Assembly: GCF_000495795.1 (NCBI RefSeq)
Contig: NZ_AWGD01000025.1
Location: forward strand, 1 to 64,000
DNA: 64,000 nucleotides
Source: Asticcacaulis sp. AC460
Lineage (GTDB): Bacteria; Pseudomonadota; Alphaproteobacteria; Caulobacterales; Caulobacteraceae
Reading direction: 5' to 3'
Of this stretch, positions 27,535 through 37,165 are shown in pieces; within the stretch, counting starts at the first letter, position 1; every line of letters begins with the position of its first letter. Under the pieces are notes generated by a model. The model was not told the origin of the DNA. It did no database searches and saw nothing but the letters and a program-made list of their open reading frames with translations. The translations under genes and the position numbers were made by a program.

Positions 27535-28515
27535 ATGACGAAAGCCATTCTGGTCGCCGGCGGCGCCGGCTATATCGGTTCTCAAACCTGCAAGGTGCTG
27601 CATCAGGCGGGATACCTGCCGGTCACCCTGGACAACCTGGCAACCGGCTATGCCGAATCCGTCAAGTGGGGGCCGCTGGTGAAGGCTGACCTGCGCGACC
27701 GCGCCGTTATTCTCGACACCATCAAGCAATACGATATCCAGGCGGCCATCCACTTCGCCGCCTACAGCCTGGTCGGCGAGAGCACGCGCAATCCCGCCAA
27801 ATATTATGACAACAACGTCTCGGCAGCGACCGACTTTGCCGCCACCCTGGTCGAGGGCGGGGTCAAGTCGCTGGTGTTTTCATCGACGGCCGCGACCTAC
27901 GGCATGCCGCAGACACGCCTGATTGCGGAAGATCATCCCAAGAACCCGATCAACCCCTACGGCGCCAGCAAGCTGGCTTTCGAGCAGGCTTTGCACTGGA
28001 TGGGCCAGGCGCATGGCCTGAACACCATCGTGCTGCGCTATTTCAATGCCGCCGGGGCTGATCTGGAGGGGGAGGTCGGCGAAAGCCATGAACCGGAAAC
28101 GCACCTCATCCCGCTGATCTGCAAGGCGGCGCTGGGCAAGTCACCGCCCCTGACCGTGTTTGGCACGGACTACGACACCAAGGACGGGACCTGCATCCGC
28201 GACTATGTCCACGTCATCGACCTGGCCACTGCGCACGTGGCGGCGATCGAGCGGCTGATGGCCGGTGGCGGCAGCGACGCCTTCAATGTCGGCACGGGTG
28301 AAGGCTTGACGGTGATGGAGGTCATCAAGGCGGCCGAGGAAGCTCTGGGTCGGCCGGTGCCCTACAGCCTGGGGCCGCGCCGCGACGGCGACCCGGAAAT
28401 CCTGGTTGCCGATGTCAGCAAGATCAAAGCGACCCTGGACTGGACGCCGAAATACAGCGACCTGAAGACGCTGATCGAGTCGGCTGCCAAGTGGCAGCAG
28501 GTGCGGCCGTACTGA
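27535..28515 (+). CDS. galE: UDP-glucose 4-epimerase
   Basis: A 326-residue extended SDR enzyme interconverting UDP-glucose and UDP-galactose. It has GGAGYIGSQTCKVL at the NAD site, FSSTAATYG for the catalytic Ser/Thr, NPYGASKLAFE for Tyr and Lys, and the GalE-type RYFNAAGAD. The length is usual. AGGGG eight bases upstream supports the start. Its stop is immediately followed, with no spacer, by the stop of the convergent GT61 gene. In this context it supplies UDP-galactose to the glycan locus. Confidence 0.95.
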   Translation: MTKAILVAGGAGYIGSQTCKVLHQAGYLPVTLDNLATGYAESVKWGPLVKADLRDRAVILDTIKQYDIQAAIHFAAYSLVGESTRNPAKYYDNNVSAATDFAATLVEGGVKSLVFSSTAATYGMPQTRLIAEDHPKNPINPYGASKLAFEQALHWMGQAHGLNTIVLRYFNAAGADLEGEVGESHEPETHLIPLICKAALGKSPPLTVFGTDYDTKDGTCIRDYVHVIDLATAHVAAIERLMAGGGSDAFNVGTGEGLTVMEVIKAAEEALGRPVPYSLGPRRDGDPEILVADVSKIKATLDWTPKYSDLKTLIESAAKWQQVRPY

Positions 28516-29688
28516 TCAGGCTTCCAGCGCGTCCAGCAACTGGTTGAACCTACCGAGGTCCAGCGGCCATTCGGGATCGGCCGGCAGGTCCAGGTAGCCG
28601 GCCTTATGATCCAGCATGTGGCACAGGCTCAGATGCCACAGATTGTCACGGCCCGGCAGGTTCAACACGCCGAGGCGCGCCCCCTTCGGCGCAAAGACAA
28701 TGTTGTGCAACGCGCTGCCATCCTCGCCGATCACGATCCGGGCGGACTTCATCAGCTCGATCTGCTGGGCGATGGTCAGGGTTTCCGGCGCCACAATACG
28801 ATAGCCGCGGCGGGCGGCTTCGGCCTCGACGGCATAGATGTTGACGACGCTGCGGCGTGAACTGGCCGCCAGGCTGCGGCGGCTGAAGAAAATCTTTTCG
28901 CCCCTGATCCCGGCCGGCAGATCGACCGGCTTGTGGGCGTCGCGCACCACGGCCAAGGCAGCGCTCAGGGACGCCGTGCCGAGACGAAAGCCTGACTTGG
29001 ATGCCGATGGCATGAGGGCATGTTCGACGCGGAACAGCCGCGCGGGATGGCGGCGGAGGCGTGCCGGATCGATGCCGAAAATATCGAGAAAATAGGATGC
29101 CCATTCGGGAATCGCCTGGAACAGGATGGGTTCCCGGTTGTGGCCCGCCTGGTTCAAGGTCCACAGACGGGGCACGACATCCAGCAGCCAATGGCCGTAG
29201 ATTTCCTGGCCCGGTGCGGACATGACCACCGCCGCGCCCCCGACCATCTGGTTGCGCAGCTTCTGTTTCAACTGGTCGAGGTAGCCGACCGATCTGTCCA
29301 GAACCTCGCCCAGGTCGTGGGTGCGGGCGTGCCAGTCGGCGAAGTCGATGCCCCAGCAGATGGGCTCCCCCATCAAAGCCTCACGACGCGGGATGTGAAT
29401 CGGTTGGGCGCAGGCTTCGAAGAAGCCGTAGTCCTGGAATGTGAATATACCGTTGGCCAGGTAACCGGGCGTGCGCATGGCGTTGCGGTAGCCGGTTTCC
29501 AGTCGGGTGTAACCGTCGACAGGGAGCAGGGCAGTGGCATCGTCGACGGGCGGCGGATTGTCGGCGACGCAGCGGAATGACACCCGGTATTCGCTGTTCA
29601 CGAAGTTGCGCGCGCCCAGGGACGCGGGGTCGTGATCGCCGGCGGCGATGATCGATTCCAGGGTGGTGAAGCTGTAGCCGCCGGACAT
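28516..29688 (-). CDS. GT61 family (DUF563) glycosyltransferase
   Basis: A 390-residue protein of the GT61/DUF563 type. The conserved C-terminal region shows FFSRRSLAASSRRSVVN, EAEAARRGYRIV, and IGEDGSALHNIVFAPKG, the usual hallmark around the nucleotide-sugar site. GHWLLDVVPRLW near residue 165 is also characteristic. Family members transfer xylose or similar sugars; the product here is unknown. It is a distant paralogue of the gene at 56313. It is the last gene of a minus-strand run with the ABC exporter genes, 19 bases after the ATPase gene. Confidence 0.85.
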   Translation of the reverse strand: MSGGYSFTTLESIIAAGDHDPASLGARNFVNSEYRVSFRCVADNPPPVDDATALLPVDGYTRLETGYRNAMRTPGYLANGIFTFQDYGFFEACAQPIHIPRREALMGEPICWGIDFADWHARTHDLGEVLDRSVGYLDQLKQKLRNQMVGGAAVVMSAPGQEIYGHWLLDVVPRLWTLNQAGHNREPILFQAIPEWASYFLDIFGIDPARLRRHPARLFRVEHALMPSASKSGFRLGTASLSAALAVVRDAHKPVDLPAGIRGEKIFFSRRSLAASSRRSVVNIYAVEAEAARRGYRIVAPETLTIAQQIELMKSARIVIGEDGSALHNIVFAPKGARLGVLNLPGRDNLWHLSLCHMLDHKAGYLDLPADPEWPLDLGRFNQLLDALEA

Positions 29689-29707
29689 GATGCGCCTGCG
29701 CGGGCGC

Positions 29708-30454
29708 CTATAGTTTCAGGGTCGAAGGGTCGTAGTCAGCGACCGAACCGAGATAGATCTGACGGCCCTGATCCAGTACCAGCAGCTTGTTACACACCTT
29801 CTGAACCATGCCGAAACTGTGGGTGGCCAGGACCATGGCACGCGAGTTTTCCAACAGGCTGTTCATGCGGTTGGCGGCCTTCTCGTGGAAGGAGGCATCG
29901 CCGGCGCCGATCCATTCGTCCAGAAGCAGGACGTCGGGTTTCAGGGTCGTGGCGACGCTGAACACCAGTCGGGTCCGCATGCCGGCGGAATAGGTCTGGA
30001 CCGGCAGGTCGATGAAGGCGCCGAGTTCCGAGAACTCGATGATGGCTTCCATGCTGGCCTCGATCTCCTTGCGGCCGATGCCGCGCATCCGCCCCATGTT
30101 GAAGATGTTCTCACGGCCGGTGTGGGCGGAGTCCAGCCCCAGGCCGATGTCGATCATGCAGGAGATATCGCCCTTGACGTTCACCGAGCCACGGTCGGGT
30201 TCGTAGATGCCGGCAATGACCTTCAGCAGGGTCGACTTGCCGGCGCCATTGTGTCCCATCACGCCCAAGCGGTCGCCTTCGCCCAGGGTGAAGCTGATAT
30301 TGTGCAGGGCCTGGATGTGGATAACGTCCTGGCCGTCCTTGAGCAGCTTGCCGCCGATAGCCAGATTAACCAGGGTGTTGCGCAACGAGTGGGCACGGAT
30401 GGAGTAGATCGGGTAGCTTAGCTCGACGCCGTTGATTTCGACGATATTCGACAT
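29708..30454 (-). CDS. Polysaccharide ABC exporter, ATP-binding subunit (Wzt/KpsT type)
   Basis: A 248-residue ATPase. Walker A GHNGAGKST lies at residues 67-75, the signature YSAGMR at 155-160, Walker B DVLLLDE at 174-180, and the H-loop in LATHS. It resembles the O-antigen and capsule exporters but ends shortly after the ATPase domain, so it lacks the C-terminal glycan-binding domain of classical Wzt. AAGGA precedes the start. It follows the permease by 18 bases. It would power export of the glycan made by the surrounding genes. Confidence 0.93.
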   Translation of the reverse strand: MSNIVEINGVELSYPIYSIRAHSLRNTLVNLAIGGKLLKDGQDVIHIQALHNISFTLGEGDRLGVMGHNGAGKSTLLKVIAGIYEPDRGSVNVKGDISCMIDIGLGLDSAHTGRENIFNMGRMRGIGRKEIEASMEAIIEFSELGAFIDLPVQTYSAGMRTRLVFSVATTLKPDVLLLDEWIGAGDASFHEKAANRMNSLLENSRAMVLATHSFGMVQKVCNKLLVLDQGRQIYLGSVADYDPSTLKL

Positions 30455-30472
30455 GGTCGATCCTTGAATACT

Positions 30473-31249
30473 CTATACCCAGAACGGGATGCGGCGGCGG
30501 AACATGGAGAAGACGATCAGCCAGACGATGATCCCTGTGACCATGGAGCCCAGGGCAAGGTACCACATGTGGGCATCGGCCGGATTGCCCAGCAAGGGCT
30601 GCCGCATGATGTCCAGCAGGCCGAAATACGGGTTTATCTTGGTGAGGATCATGTTGCCGCGTACGGAATCCGGCCGCCAGAATATCGGCGTCAGGAAAAA
30701 CAGCAGCTGGTTGACATAGGGCAACATAAACCGCAGGTCGCGGAAGCGCGCCGCAGCGATGCCGAACACCGAACCCCAAGTGATGCCGGTCACGATCACC
30801 ACCGGGAAGGCCAGAAGAATGCTCCAGTGAGGGATATTGGCGGCGCCGATCAGAACCATGACTACATAGAAGACGACCACGTTGTTCAGGAACAACATGA
30901 ACTCCTTGGCCATGGTCTCGAAGATGTAATAGGTGAATGGGTAGGCGTGGTTCTTGATGTCGCCGCCGTGGCGCAGGAAGATTTCCGTTCCGTCGATCAG
31001 GATGAAGCTCACCAGGCCGAAGCAAAGTATGCCGCCCATGATGTAGGGCAGCACGTCCTTCAGGTTCTGGTGCATCATTTCGCCGAACACCACCGACAGA
31101 CAGACCGACGTAACGATCATGCCGCCCGAAATCCAGAACGGTCCGAGAAAGGTCCGACGGTATTTCGCCGTCAATTCGTGATAGGCTTGATAGAGCCAGA
31201 TACGATAGAGGCCGAATCCCTTACGCAGGTCGGTAAAAGTCTTGTTCAT
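30473..31249 (-). CDS. Polysaccharide ABC exporter, permease subunit (Wzm/KpsM type)
   Basis: A 258-residue ABC-2 type membrane protein with about six hydrophobic segments. The N-terminal soluble helix and YHELTAKYRRTFLGPFW are characteristic of O-antigen/capsule exporters. The open frame extends to 31312, but MNKTF at 31249 starts at the expected distance from that motif; the ribosome-binding site is weak. It is upstream of its ATPase gene in the same operon. Confidence 0.92.
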   Translation of the reverse strand: MNKTFTDLRKGFGLYRIWLYQAYHELTAKYRRTFLGPFWISGGMIVTSVCLSVVFGEMMHQNLKDVLPYIMGGILCFGLVSFILIDGTEIFLRHGGDIKNHAYPFTYYIFETMAKEFMLFLNNVVVFYVVMVLIGAANIPHWSILLAFPVVIVTGITWGSVFGIAAARFRDLRFMLPYVNQLLFFLTPIFWRPDSVRGNMILTKINPYFGLLDIMRQPLLGNPADAHMWYLALGSMVTGIIVWLIVFSMFRRRIPFWV

Positions 31250-31373
31250 TCGAATGTCTAACCACTGGCTGCGTGACAGGTGAGGGGGACAGATGCCGCC
31301 CGCGCCGTCCAACTGCTTCTACAGCAAAACGTCATCGGCGCAAGCCACGACCCAAGCTGCGAATTCATTCATT

Positions 31374-31409
31374 TCAGGTTTTCTTCGCACTTGCAATATG
31401 AAAACCTGA
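31374..31409. other. Stem-loop between GT4 and exporter genes
   Basis: TCAGGTTTTC and GAAAACCTGA are exact 10-bp inverted repeats separated by 16 bases. It lies in the 176-bp gap after the GT4 stop and before the permease start (minus-strand order). It could be a weak terminator or a regulator site; no T run follows the stem. Confidence 0.5.
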
Positions 31410-31425
31410 GTGCCGACCGGACCGC

Positions 31426-32790
31426 TTACTCTGCGGGGATGGCGGTAGGTTGTTCCCGGGCGGGTTCGCCTATGCCATTGAACACCTTGAGGTATTGCCG
31501 CGCCATGTCGTCAGCGGTCAAGACGCCCGGAATTCCCTGAACCAGGGCGCTGTGCACAGCGGCCGACGCACCCTTCTCGATGACGGCCATGAGGTCGGCC
31601 GGGTCGTTGAAGGCGAAGTGCAGGCCGCTGACATTGTTGATGACCTTTTCGGCCATGCCACCGATGCCGGTGCAGATCAGCGGGCGTTTCACGGCATAGG
31701 CTTCCTGGATGACCACGGGTGAGTTTTCCCACCAGCGCGAGGGCATCAGAATGTAGTCGCAGTTTTCCATCAGGCTGTTGACGGAGCTGTTGTTGTAGGG
31801 GCCCAGATAGGACAGGAAGTCATACTCCTCCAGCGCCGCCTCGAACTTCTTCACGAAAGCATCGGACTGGCCGATCAGGTTGCCGTGAATCAGGATGCGG
31901 ATACCGGTGGCCAGGTCGGGCTTCTTCGAGATCAGTTCGCAGGCCTGCAGGATGATGTCGACACCCTTGAACGGGTTTATCTGGCCGAAGAAGCCGAATT
32001 TCCAGATATGGTTGTCGCTGTGCTGGGCCAGGTGCGGCGGATGCAGGTACATCAGGCCGTTTTCGATGACGTTCATCCGGTCTTTTTCCAGGCCCCAGTC
32101 AACGAAACGCTCGGCCAGGAAGTGGCTGGGCGACACGAAGGCGTCGGCCAGGGTCAGGCTGTCGAGGAAGTTCTGCTTGCGCAGGGCGAACTGCTGCGAA
32201 CTGTATTCCGGGAAGCAGGTGCCGCAGGCATTGGGCGAACTGGCGCTGCACAGGATCTGGGCCGGGCGGGTGATCATCTGGCCGTGGTTATGGCAGATCG
32301 ACAGGAATTCGTGGATCGTGAAGACCACGCTGGCTTCTTGGGCGGCCTGTTTGAAGGCAGCCAGACCCATGATGTAAAAGTGGTGGAAGTTGATCAGGTC
32401 GATCTTCAGGTCGCGGATCAGGGTCAGTAACTGGGCGGTGACGTCGCCGGAAGCCAGGTGATAGAAGTGATCGTAGATGTGCGGATCGTAATAGAAGGCA
32501 TATTCGTTGGGCCCGAGTTCGATCTTGCCGCGCTGGCCCTGCTGACAGGCGCCGATGAAGACGGCGTCGTAGCCCAGGCGGCGCAGGCCGTGAAACAGGG
32601 TGTAAGCGGCAATTTCGGCGCCGCCCTTGCTGATCGACGGATGACTGTGGCTGACGATCGCGATGCGCTTTCCAGAGCCCGGACCGGCGTCGGCAAAGGG
32701 CGGTGAGGCGGTTGCGGCAGCAATCTGGCGCGAGACGGAGTCGGACGTGATTTTGGACGACGTGGTCTTGGGAGTTTGGGGCGATTTCAC
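31426..32790 (-). CDS. GT4 family glycosyltransferase with Cys/His cluster
   Basis: A 454-residue GT-B enzyme. Residues 1-38 are a low-complexity Ser/Thr/Ala tail; the catalytic fold begins at RIAIVSHSHPSISKGGAE. It contains HEFLSICHNHGQMI followed by C-x8-C-x2-CF, a Cys/His cluster that looks like a metal site. The C-terminal domain has FGFFGQINPFKGVD, WWENSPVVIQEAYA for the donor-binding Glu residues, and GGMAEKV. It is a clear paralogue of the gene at 43597. The start is GTG at 32790, three bases after the stop of the upstream 693-residue gene, so they are cotranscribed. Confidence 0.88.
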   Translation of the reverse strand: MKSPQTPKTTSSKITSDSVSRQIAAATASPPFADAGPGSGKRIAIVSHSHPSISKGGAEIAAYTLFHGLRRLGYDAVFIGACQQGQRGKIELGPNEYAFYYDPHIYDHFYHLASGDVTAQLLTLIRDLKIDLINFHHFYIMGLAAFKQAAQEASVVFTIHEFLSICHNHGQMITRPAQILCSASSPNACGTCFPEYSSQQFALRKQNFLDSLTLADAFVSPSHFLAERFVDWGLEKDRMNVIENGLMYLHPPHLAQHSDNHIWKFGFFGQINPFKGVDIILQACELISKKPDLATGIRILIHGNLIGQSDAFVKKFEAALEEYDFLSYLGPYNNSSVNSLMENCDYILMPSRWWENSPVVIQEAYAVKRPLICTGIGGMAEKVINNVSGLHFAFNDPADLMAVIEKGASAAVHSALVQGIPGVLTADDMARQYLKVFNGIGEPAREQPTAIPAE

Positions 32791-32793
32791 GGA

Positions 32794-34875
32794 CTAGCTC
32801 TCGAACCGGCTGTTGATGGCGTGCAGAAGCGGGGAGGGGGAGGCAACGAACAGGGCGTTGGCGGCGTCGGGAACGCGCTTGGCCAGGGTCATCAGCTTTT
32901 CGGCAGGCGGCAGGCTGTCCAGTCCGCCGGCCGGCGTATCGGTCCGGTCGAGATAGGCCTTGAGCCCGGGTACATTCCAGGCGAAGCAGCCGAAGCTCGC
33001 CTGGCCCGGGGCGGAAAGCTGGACCGGATTGCGGATGTCGAGGAAGGTAAGGCCATCACGCGCCTGGGACGCGGCTGCCCAGCCAGCTGGCGACAGGTAA
33101 CTGGAGCTGGCGACGAAGACGAAGGTGCGCGCCTGGATATGTTTTTCCAGAACCGCCGGCACGGCATAGGCCGCGAGGCGGACATCTTCGATGAAAACCA
33201 GGCTGACGGGATGGTTGGTAAAGGCCTTTAATTCGTTGAAATGGAAGACGATATTTGCCCGGAACTCGTCGGAGCTTGCCAGGATGACGACGCCGGTGTC
33301 CTTGTCCAACCGGTTCACATGCTCGCGGATGCCGGCAAACATCAGGTAAATGTCGGATTGACTGCGCGGTGCTGCAAAGACCAGGGCGTGAGAGGTCGGC
33401 GCCGCGTGCAGCACGGTAATGTTGCGCGCCCGCAGCTTGTCCAGCCGGCGCAGGGCCTTGGCCATGCGGGGGAAGAAGGGTTCCGCCATGATGGTCGGGT
33501 AGATGTTCTGCAGCCGGGCCGCCGCGCCCGAATGATTGATCTTGCGCACCTGCTTGGGGCTGATCTGGAAGTTAAGCGCGGTCCGGTCGGTGTAGGCGAT
33601 CTTGAGCCGCAGGTCGCCGATGTCGGCGTCGTCGATATCGCCTTCGAAGAAGGCCGAGAAGCCGGCGCGCTGCAGCACGTCGTCGGCATTGGGTAGCAGG
33701 GTCGCCAGGTCGGGACGCGGCTTGAAGGTGATGACGGACGGATCGCATGACATCACGGTCTGGCCGGCGCGCAGATGCAGGGTGTCGAGGGTCTTGGTCG
33801 GGCTGATCGCCCATCCGGTGACGAAACAACCGAATTTCGGGATGACCTGGATTTCTTCGACGGCCATACGTTCGGCCGAATAGTCTTCCGGCAGGATGTC
33901 CCAGGATTGCGACTGGGCGACCAATTGCTTGAGGCCCAAAGTGTATTTCGACTCCGCCGTCTGCCAGTGAGGGCGGGCGTACGATACCAGGGTGGACTTG
34001 GGAACGATGTTGACGGGTGAGACGGCGCGCAGGTGCCGGCCGGTGCCGATCTGGATAAAGAAAATCGGCGTGGTCTCTGCCGAAGGCTGCCAGTCGGTCT
34101 GCAGCACACCGACGAAACCCGCGGCTTCGGCGGGAAGGTCGGGACGGTTGAACAGGGTGTAGACAAAGCCGCCGGCGTATTTGGTATCGTCCTGGATGAT
34201 GACCGGCCGGTCGACCATACCGTCACGCTGCATCCAGCCTATAACCCAGACCAGGTTGTTTTCGTCGCGCGCCATGGCTTCGATGAAGCCGACGCAGGAA
34301 TCGGCACGGACCGGGATGCCGTAAAGGCCGTGCGCCTCGCTCTCCAGGGCCGACAGCCGGCCCAGCAGGGTCAGGTCGGCACCGCTTTCGGGCTCGTCGT
34401 CGTCGATGGACTCACTGCCGGCCGTGGGCGTGGAATTGGTGAATTTCAGCAGGAAGGTGGATTGCGCCGGGCGGATCGAAAAAACGACGCCCGGGTTGAT
34501 TTCCTGGTAGCTGCGGGCTCTGGCCAGGATATCGCCTTCGAAGGCGTAGCCAGGGAAACCCTCGCACTTGAAAGCGTTGAGCACGTCCGGACGCGCCAGG
34601 CCGGTCTCGCAGTTGCCCAGCAACAGATCATCGGCCCAAAGTTCCAGCGTCACGGGCGCCTCGGTATCACCTAGGTTCAGGGCCCAGCCGTTGACGCTCA
34701 TGTTCAGGTCGAAATAGTCGACGCGACCTTCGTAGCTGGGGCCGGCGGGCTTTTGCGACGCCGCCGGGTTGGCGGTTTCCATTTTCGGCGTCTGTATGAC
34801 AACGCCGGAAACGGAGTTGTTCTCATAAAAGATCTCGGGCTCGTACTCGTTTTCCGGCGTCGCGGGAGAATTCAT
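32794..34875 (-). CDS. Large glycan-locus protein of unknown function
   Basis: A 693-residue protein without signal peptide or clear membrane segments. Near residues 55-115 is a beta-rich domain with VNGWALNLGD and LARPDVLNAF that recalls the GW/R-x-D domain of 36123, 37166 and 41846. The remainder includes a second region around 190-310 and a C-terminal half (about 430-690) with alternating helix and strand, such as NITVLHAAPTSHALVFAAP, that may be a Rossmann-like fold. I recognise no catalytic motif. It is translated just ahead of the GT4 gene (3-base gap), suggesting a helper or transferase role in the same glycan step. Confidence 0.7.
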   Translation of the reverse strand: MNSPATPENEYEPEIFYENNSVSGVVIQTPKMETANPAASQKPAGPSYEGRVDYFDLNMSVNGWALNLGDTEAPVTLELWADDLLLGNCETGLARPDVLNAFKCEGFPGYAFEGDILARARSYQEINPGVVFSIRPAQSTFLLKFTNSTPTAGSESIDDDEPESGADLTLLGRLSALESEAHGLYGIPVRADSCVGFIEAMARDENNLVWVIGWMQRDGMVDRPVIIQDDTKYAGGFVYTLFNRPDLPAEAAGFVGVLQTDWQPSAETTPIFFIQIGTGRHLRAVSPVNIVPKSTLVSYARPHWQTAESKYTLGLKQLVAQSQSWDILPEDYSAERMAVEEIQVIPKFGCFVTGWAISPTKTLDTLHLRAGQTVMSCDPSVITFKPRPDLATLLPNADDVLQRAGFSAFFEGDIDDADIGDLRLKIAYTDRTALNFQISPKQVRKINHSGAAARLQNIYPTIMAEPFFPRMAKALRRLDKLRARNITVLHAAPTSHALVFAAPRSQSDIYLMFAGIREHVNRLDKDTGVVILASSDEFRANIVFHFNELKAFTNHPVSLVFIEDVRLAAYAVPAVLEKHIQARTFVFVASSSYLSPAGWAAASQARDGLTFLDIRNPVQLSAPGQASFGCFAWNVPGLKAYLDRTDTPAGGLDSLPPAEKLMTLAKRVPDAANALFVASPSPLLHAINSRFES

Positions 34876-35298
34876 GTCCAACTCGTGTCAAATGTCATTT
34901 GGATCAAATGCGTCAACGGCGCCGGCCCCCCGGCGGGCTGATCGCTCCAGTATCACGACCTCGAAATCCGAGCGTTCCCGATATCGGCCTGCGGCGCATT
35001 TCAAAAACAGAAGACACTGGCAATCTCATGAAAGCCAGGTGTCGTTCTGATTTAGAAATTCGTCTCACGGCCTGTATCGAAATCGCAGGAACTGCGAAAT
35101 CACGACACTGGCAAACTTCGGTTTATAATAGACAATTTTCCAGGCCACAAGGCAATGGCCGATCTTGTTGTGCCCTGCAACATGGGGAACACGAATTGAT
35201 ACACAAAAACACGATTGCCATCGTTGACGCCCTCTGTCACTGAAACGCAGGCGGCGCCCGAAACAATCCACAGGCCGGCGCGCGGCGGGACAGGTACC
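34876..35298. other. 423-bp non-coding gap between divergent genes
   Basis: No open frame here has a coding look. The gap contains promoters for the divergent genes and, at 35166-35182, TGTTGTGCCCTGCAACA, a weaker version of the ATGTTGC/GCAACAT palindrome seen upstream of other glycan genes. It is more A/T-rich than its surroundings between 35010 and 35260. Confidence 0.6.
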
Positions 35299-36042
35299 AT
35301 GTTATCACGCATCAAAGGGTTTTTGCTTGGCCGCAACACCATGCAATTTACCTTCCTCTTTCTGGTCATACTCTACGGGCTTTTTTTCGAATCCGGAATC
35401 CTGCAGGATCACTACCTGTTTTACACCGGCAGCCAGCCCAGGCCGCCGTTCTGGTGGCCGGTCCGCAGCCATGTGGTAACCGCCGGGCTGATAGCGATCA
35501 GCGTTGTCCTGTTTCTCCTCAGCCGCACCCAATGGCGCGAGCGTCTGAAGGGTTGGTGTGAGGGCCTTCTCGTGGCGGGCATCGTGGCCATGTTCGCGGC
35601 GATTGCCGTCGGCACCGCCACCGGCGTTGCCGTCTATCCCGACCGTGCGGAAAGCCGGCTGCTGACCTTCAAGGGATATGACCGGGAGGTACTGGACTAT
35701 CGCAGTGTCCGTTATGTCACCCTGGGCTGCAAGGTGGTCGATACCCGCGGCAATGTTCAGGCTCAGGTTTTTTACGCTCTGCACGGGCAGCATGAGGCGA
35801 TTGTCGACCTGGAACAGGGGCTGAGCAAGCGGGCGGATGATGCCACTTGGCTGAAGGCCGTCCATATGGCCGATGCCGCACTTCCGGGCATGACGGTGCG
35901 CCGGCAACTGGAGCCGCAGCCCGATAGCGCCGGACAGTACAAGGCTTGCGTTGAAAGCTTCCGTAAGGCCCAGGCCGAGAGCGACAAGCCTCTGGTGGAT
36001 GAGGTTTTCAGCCGTCCGGACGTGATTGGCCTGTTGAACTGA
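35299..36042 (+). CDS. Hypothetical membrane protein
   Basis: A 247-residue protein with three hydrophobic segments (about 14-32, 56-75 and 90-112) and a soluble C-terminal domain of 130 residues containing VRYVTLGCKVVDTRGN. No known family motif is evident. The frame is open from 35215, but the ATG at 35299 comes right before the first helix. It stands alone between minus-strand glycan genes and ends before a strong hairpin. Unknown function; an inner-membrane glycan-locus accessory is the mildest guess. Confidence 0.65.
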   Translation: MLSRIKGFLLGRNTMQFTFLFLVILYGLFFESGILQDHYLFYTGSQPRPPFWWPVRSHVVTAGLIAISVVLFLLSRTQWRERLKGWCEGLLVAGIVAMFAAIAVGTATGVAVYPDRAESRLLTFKGYDREVLDYRSVRYVTLGCKVVDTRGNVQAQVFYALHGQHEAIVDLEQGLSKRADDATWLKAVHMADAALPGMTVRRQLEPQPDSAGQYKACVESFRKAQAESDKPLVDEVFSRPDVIGLLN

Positions 36043-36059
36043 AGGCTGGACAAGAAAGA

Positions 36060-36096
36060 TTCAGGCCCGAAAGCGATTTCCGCTTTCGGGCCTGAA
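36060..36096. terminator. Strong bidirectional terminator hairpin
   Basis: TTCAGGCCCGAAAGCG and its exact reverse complement form a 16-bp stem with an ATTTC loop. It lies between convergent stops at 36042 and 36123. The minus strand continues with TCTTTCTTG, T-rich enough for termination of the minus-strand gene. Confidence 0.75.
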
Positions 36097-36122
36097 GATT
36101 CGGCAAGGCCGATATGTCAGGT

Positions 36123-36932
36123 TCAGGCTTCGACCACGAACAGGCGGGCGGCACGCCCACCTTCGCAGACGAATTCCGAACGCAGGTCCAGGAAGATCAG
36201 CATATCCAGGCTGCACTTGTTGGCCGGCAGGGCCGACAGGTTCTCGGAGCCGCGGGCGTAGCCGGCCTGGTTCGAACCTTCGGCAACCCGAACAATGCCC
36301 GATGCCGATGAAATAGCGACGAACGGCACGGCCAGACCCGCCAGCAGTTCGCCGCGCTTGGCGGCCAGGTCGCTGAGATTGAGGGTCCGGGTGCTGACCT
36401 TGGTCGTGCGGGTGTTGTAGATCGAAAACAGGCGCTCGGCCTCGGCCTCGGCGGCGATGACCTCGCTCTTGCCCTTGCGCAGCGAGCGCGTGAAGAAACC
36501 GACGCTGGCCAGATATTTCAGGAAGTCGGCATCGGCCTTGGATAACCATCCGGTGGCCAGCATCCATTCGATCGAGGCCGGTGTGTGACCGCCGGCCGGC
36601 GTCTCGGACGGCGCGGCGGCGGCATAGGTGGCCACCGAGTCGACGACGATCGAGGTCGATTGTTTCAGGAACAGATCGCTGTTTTCCAGACTGACGATAA
36701 CGCTTGGCAGGGTTTCGCGGCTGGGCAGGCTGATGTCGAAGTTGAACCCGACATAGCCTTCATCCATGCCGGCATCGGCCAGGTCCTGGCGGTACAGGCC
36801 GACTTCACCGGCGCCGACGCACTGGCCGTCGACAAAGGCCAGCACGCGTTTGCCCTTCAGGCTGCCCTGTTCGCTGAAAATCCATCCCCCGATCTTGTCC
36901 GGGTGCACATTGTCGATAGCGCCTCTGATCAT
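36123..36932 (-). CDS. Glycan-locus protein with N-terminal GW/R-x-D domain
   Basis: A 269-residue soluble protein. Residues 1-100 form a beta-rich domain (IRGAIDNVHPDKIGGWIFSE, then ECVGAGEV-like region, YRQDLADAG, EGYVGFNFDISLPS). This small domain occurs in many glycan-locus proteins of alphaproteobacteria and has no proven function. Residues 120-269 have EWMLATGWL and a basic region but no known motif. The start has AGGA upstream. Its N-terminal half is nearly duplicated in the gene at 37166, so the pair arose by local duplication. Confidence 0.75.
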   Translation of the reverse strand: MIRGAIDNVHPDKIGGWIFSEQGSLKGKRVLAFVDGQCVGAGEVGLYRQDLADAGMDEGYVGFNFDISLPSRETLPSVIVSLENSDLFLKQSTSIVVDSVATYAAAAPSETPAGGHTPASIEWMLATGWLSKADADFLKYLASVGFFTRSLRKGKSEVIAAEAEAERLFSIYNTRTTKVSTRTLNLSDLAAKRGELLAGLAVPFVAISSASGIVRVAEGSNQAGYARGSENLSALPANKCSLDMLIFLDLRSEFVCEGGRAARLFVVEA

Positions 36933-37165
36933 TGCAGTCCTGGTCTCGTGATAGCTTTGAGTGAATACGCAGAATTTACTGATTGGGCGTCATTCAATCC
37001 ATTTCGGCGGCGAGATCAACAAAAATGATTTCGCGCCGCACCATGGTGAACCACGATGTGACCGTCGTGACGCAATACGCCCCAACTATAGGCCTACTCA
37101 AAAGATTTTGACAACCGGGTGTCTTGGGAGGCTTGAGCGGCGCCGGCTTATACTGTTTCTGGTGG

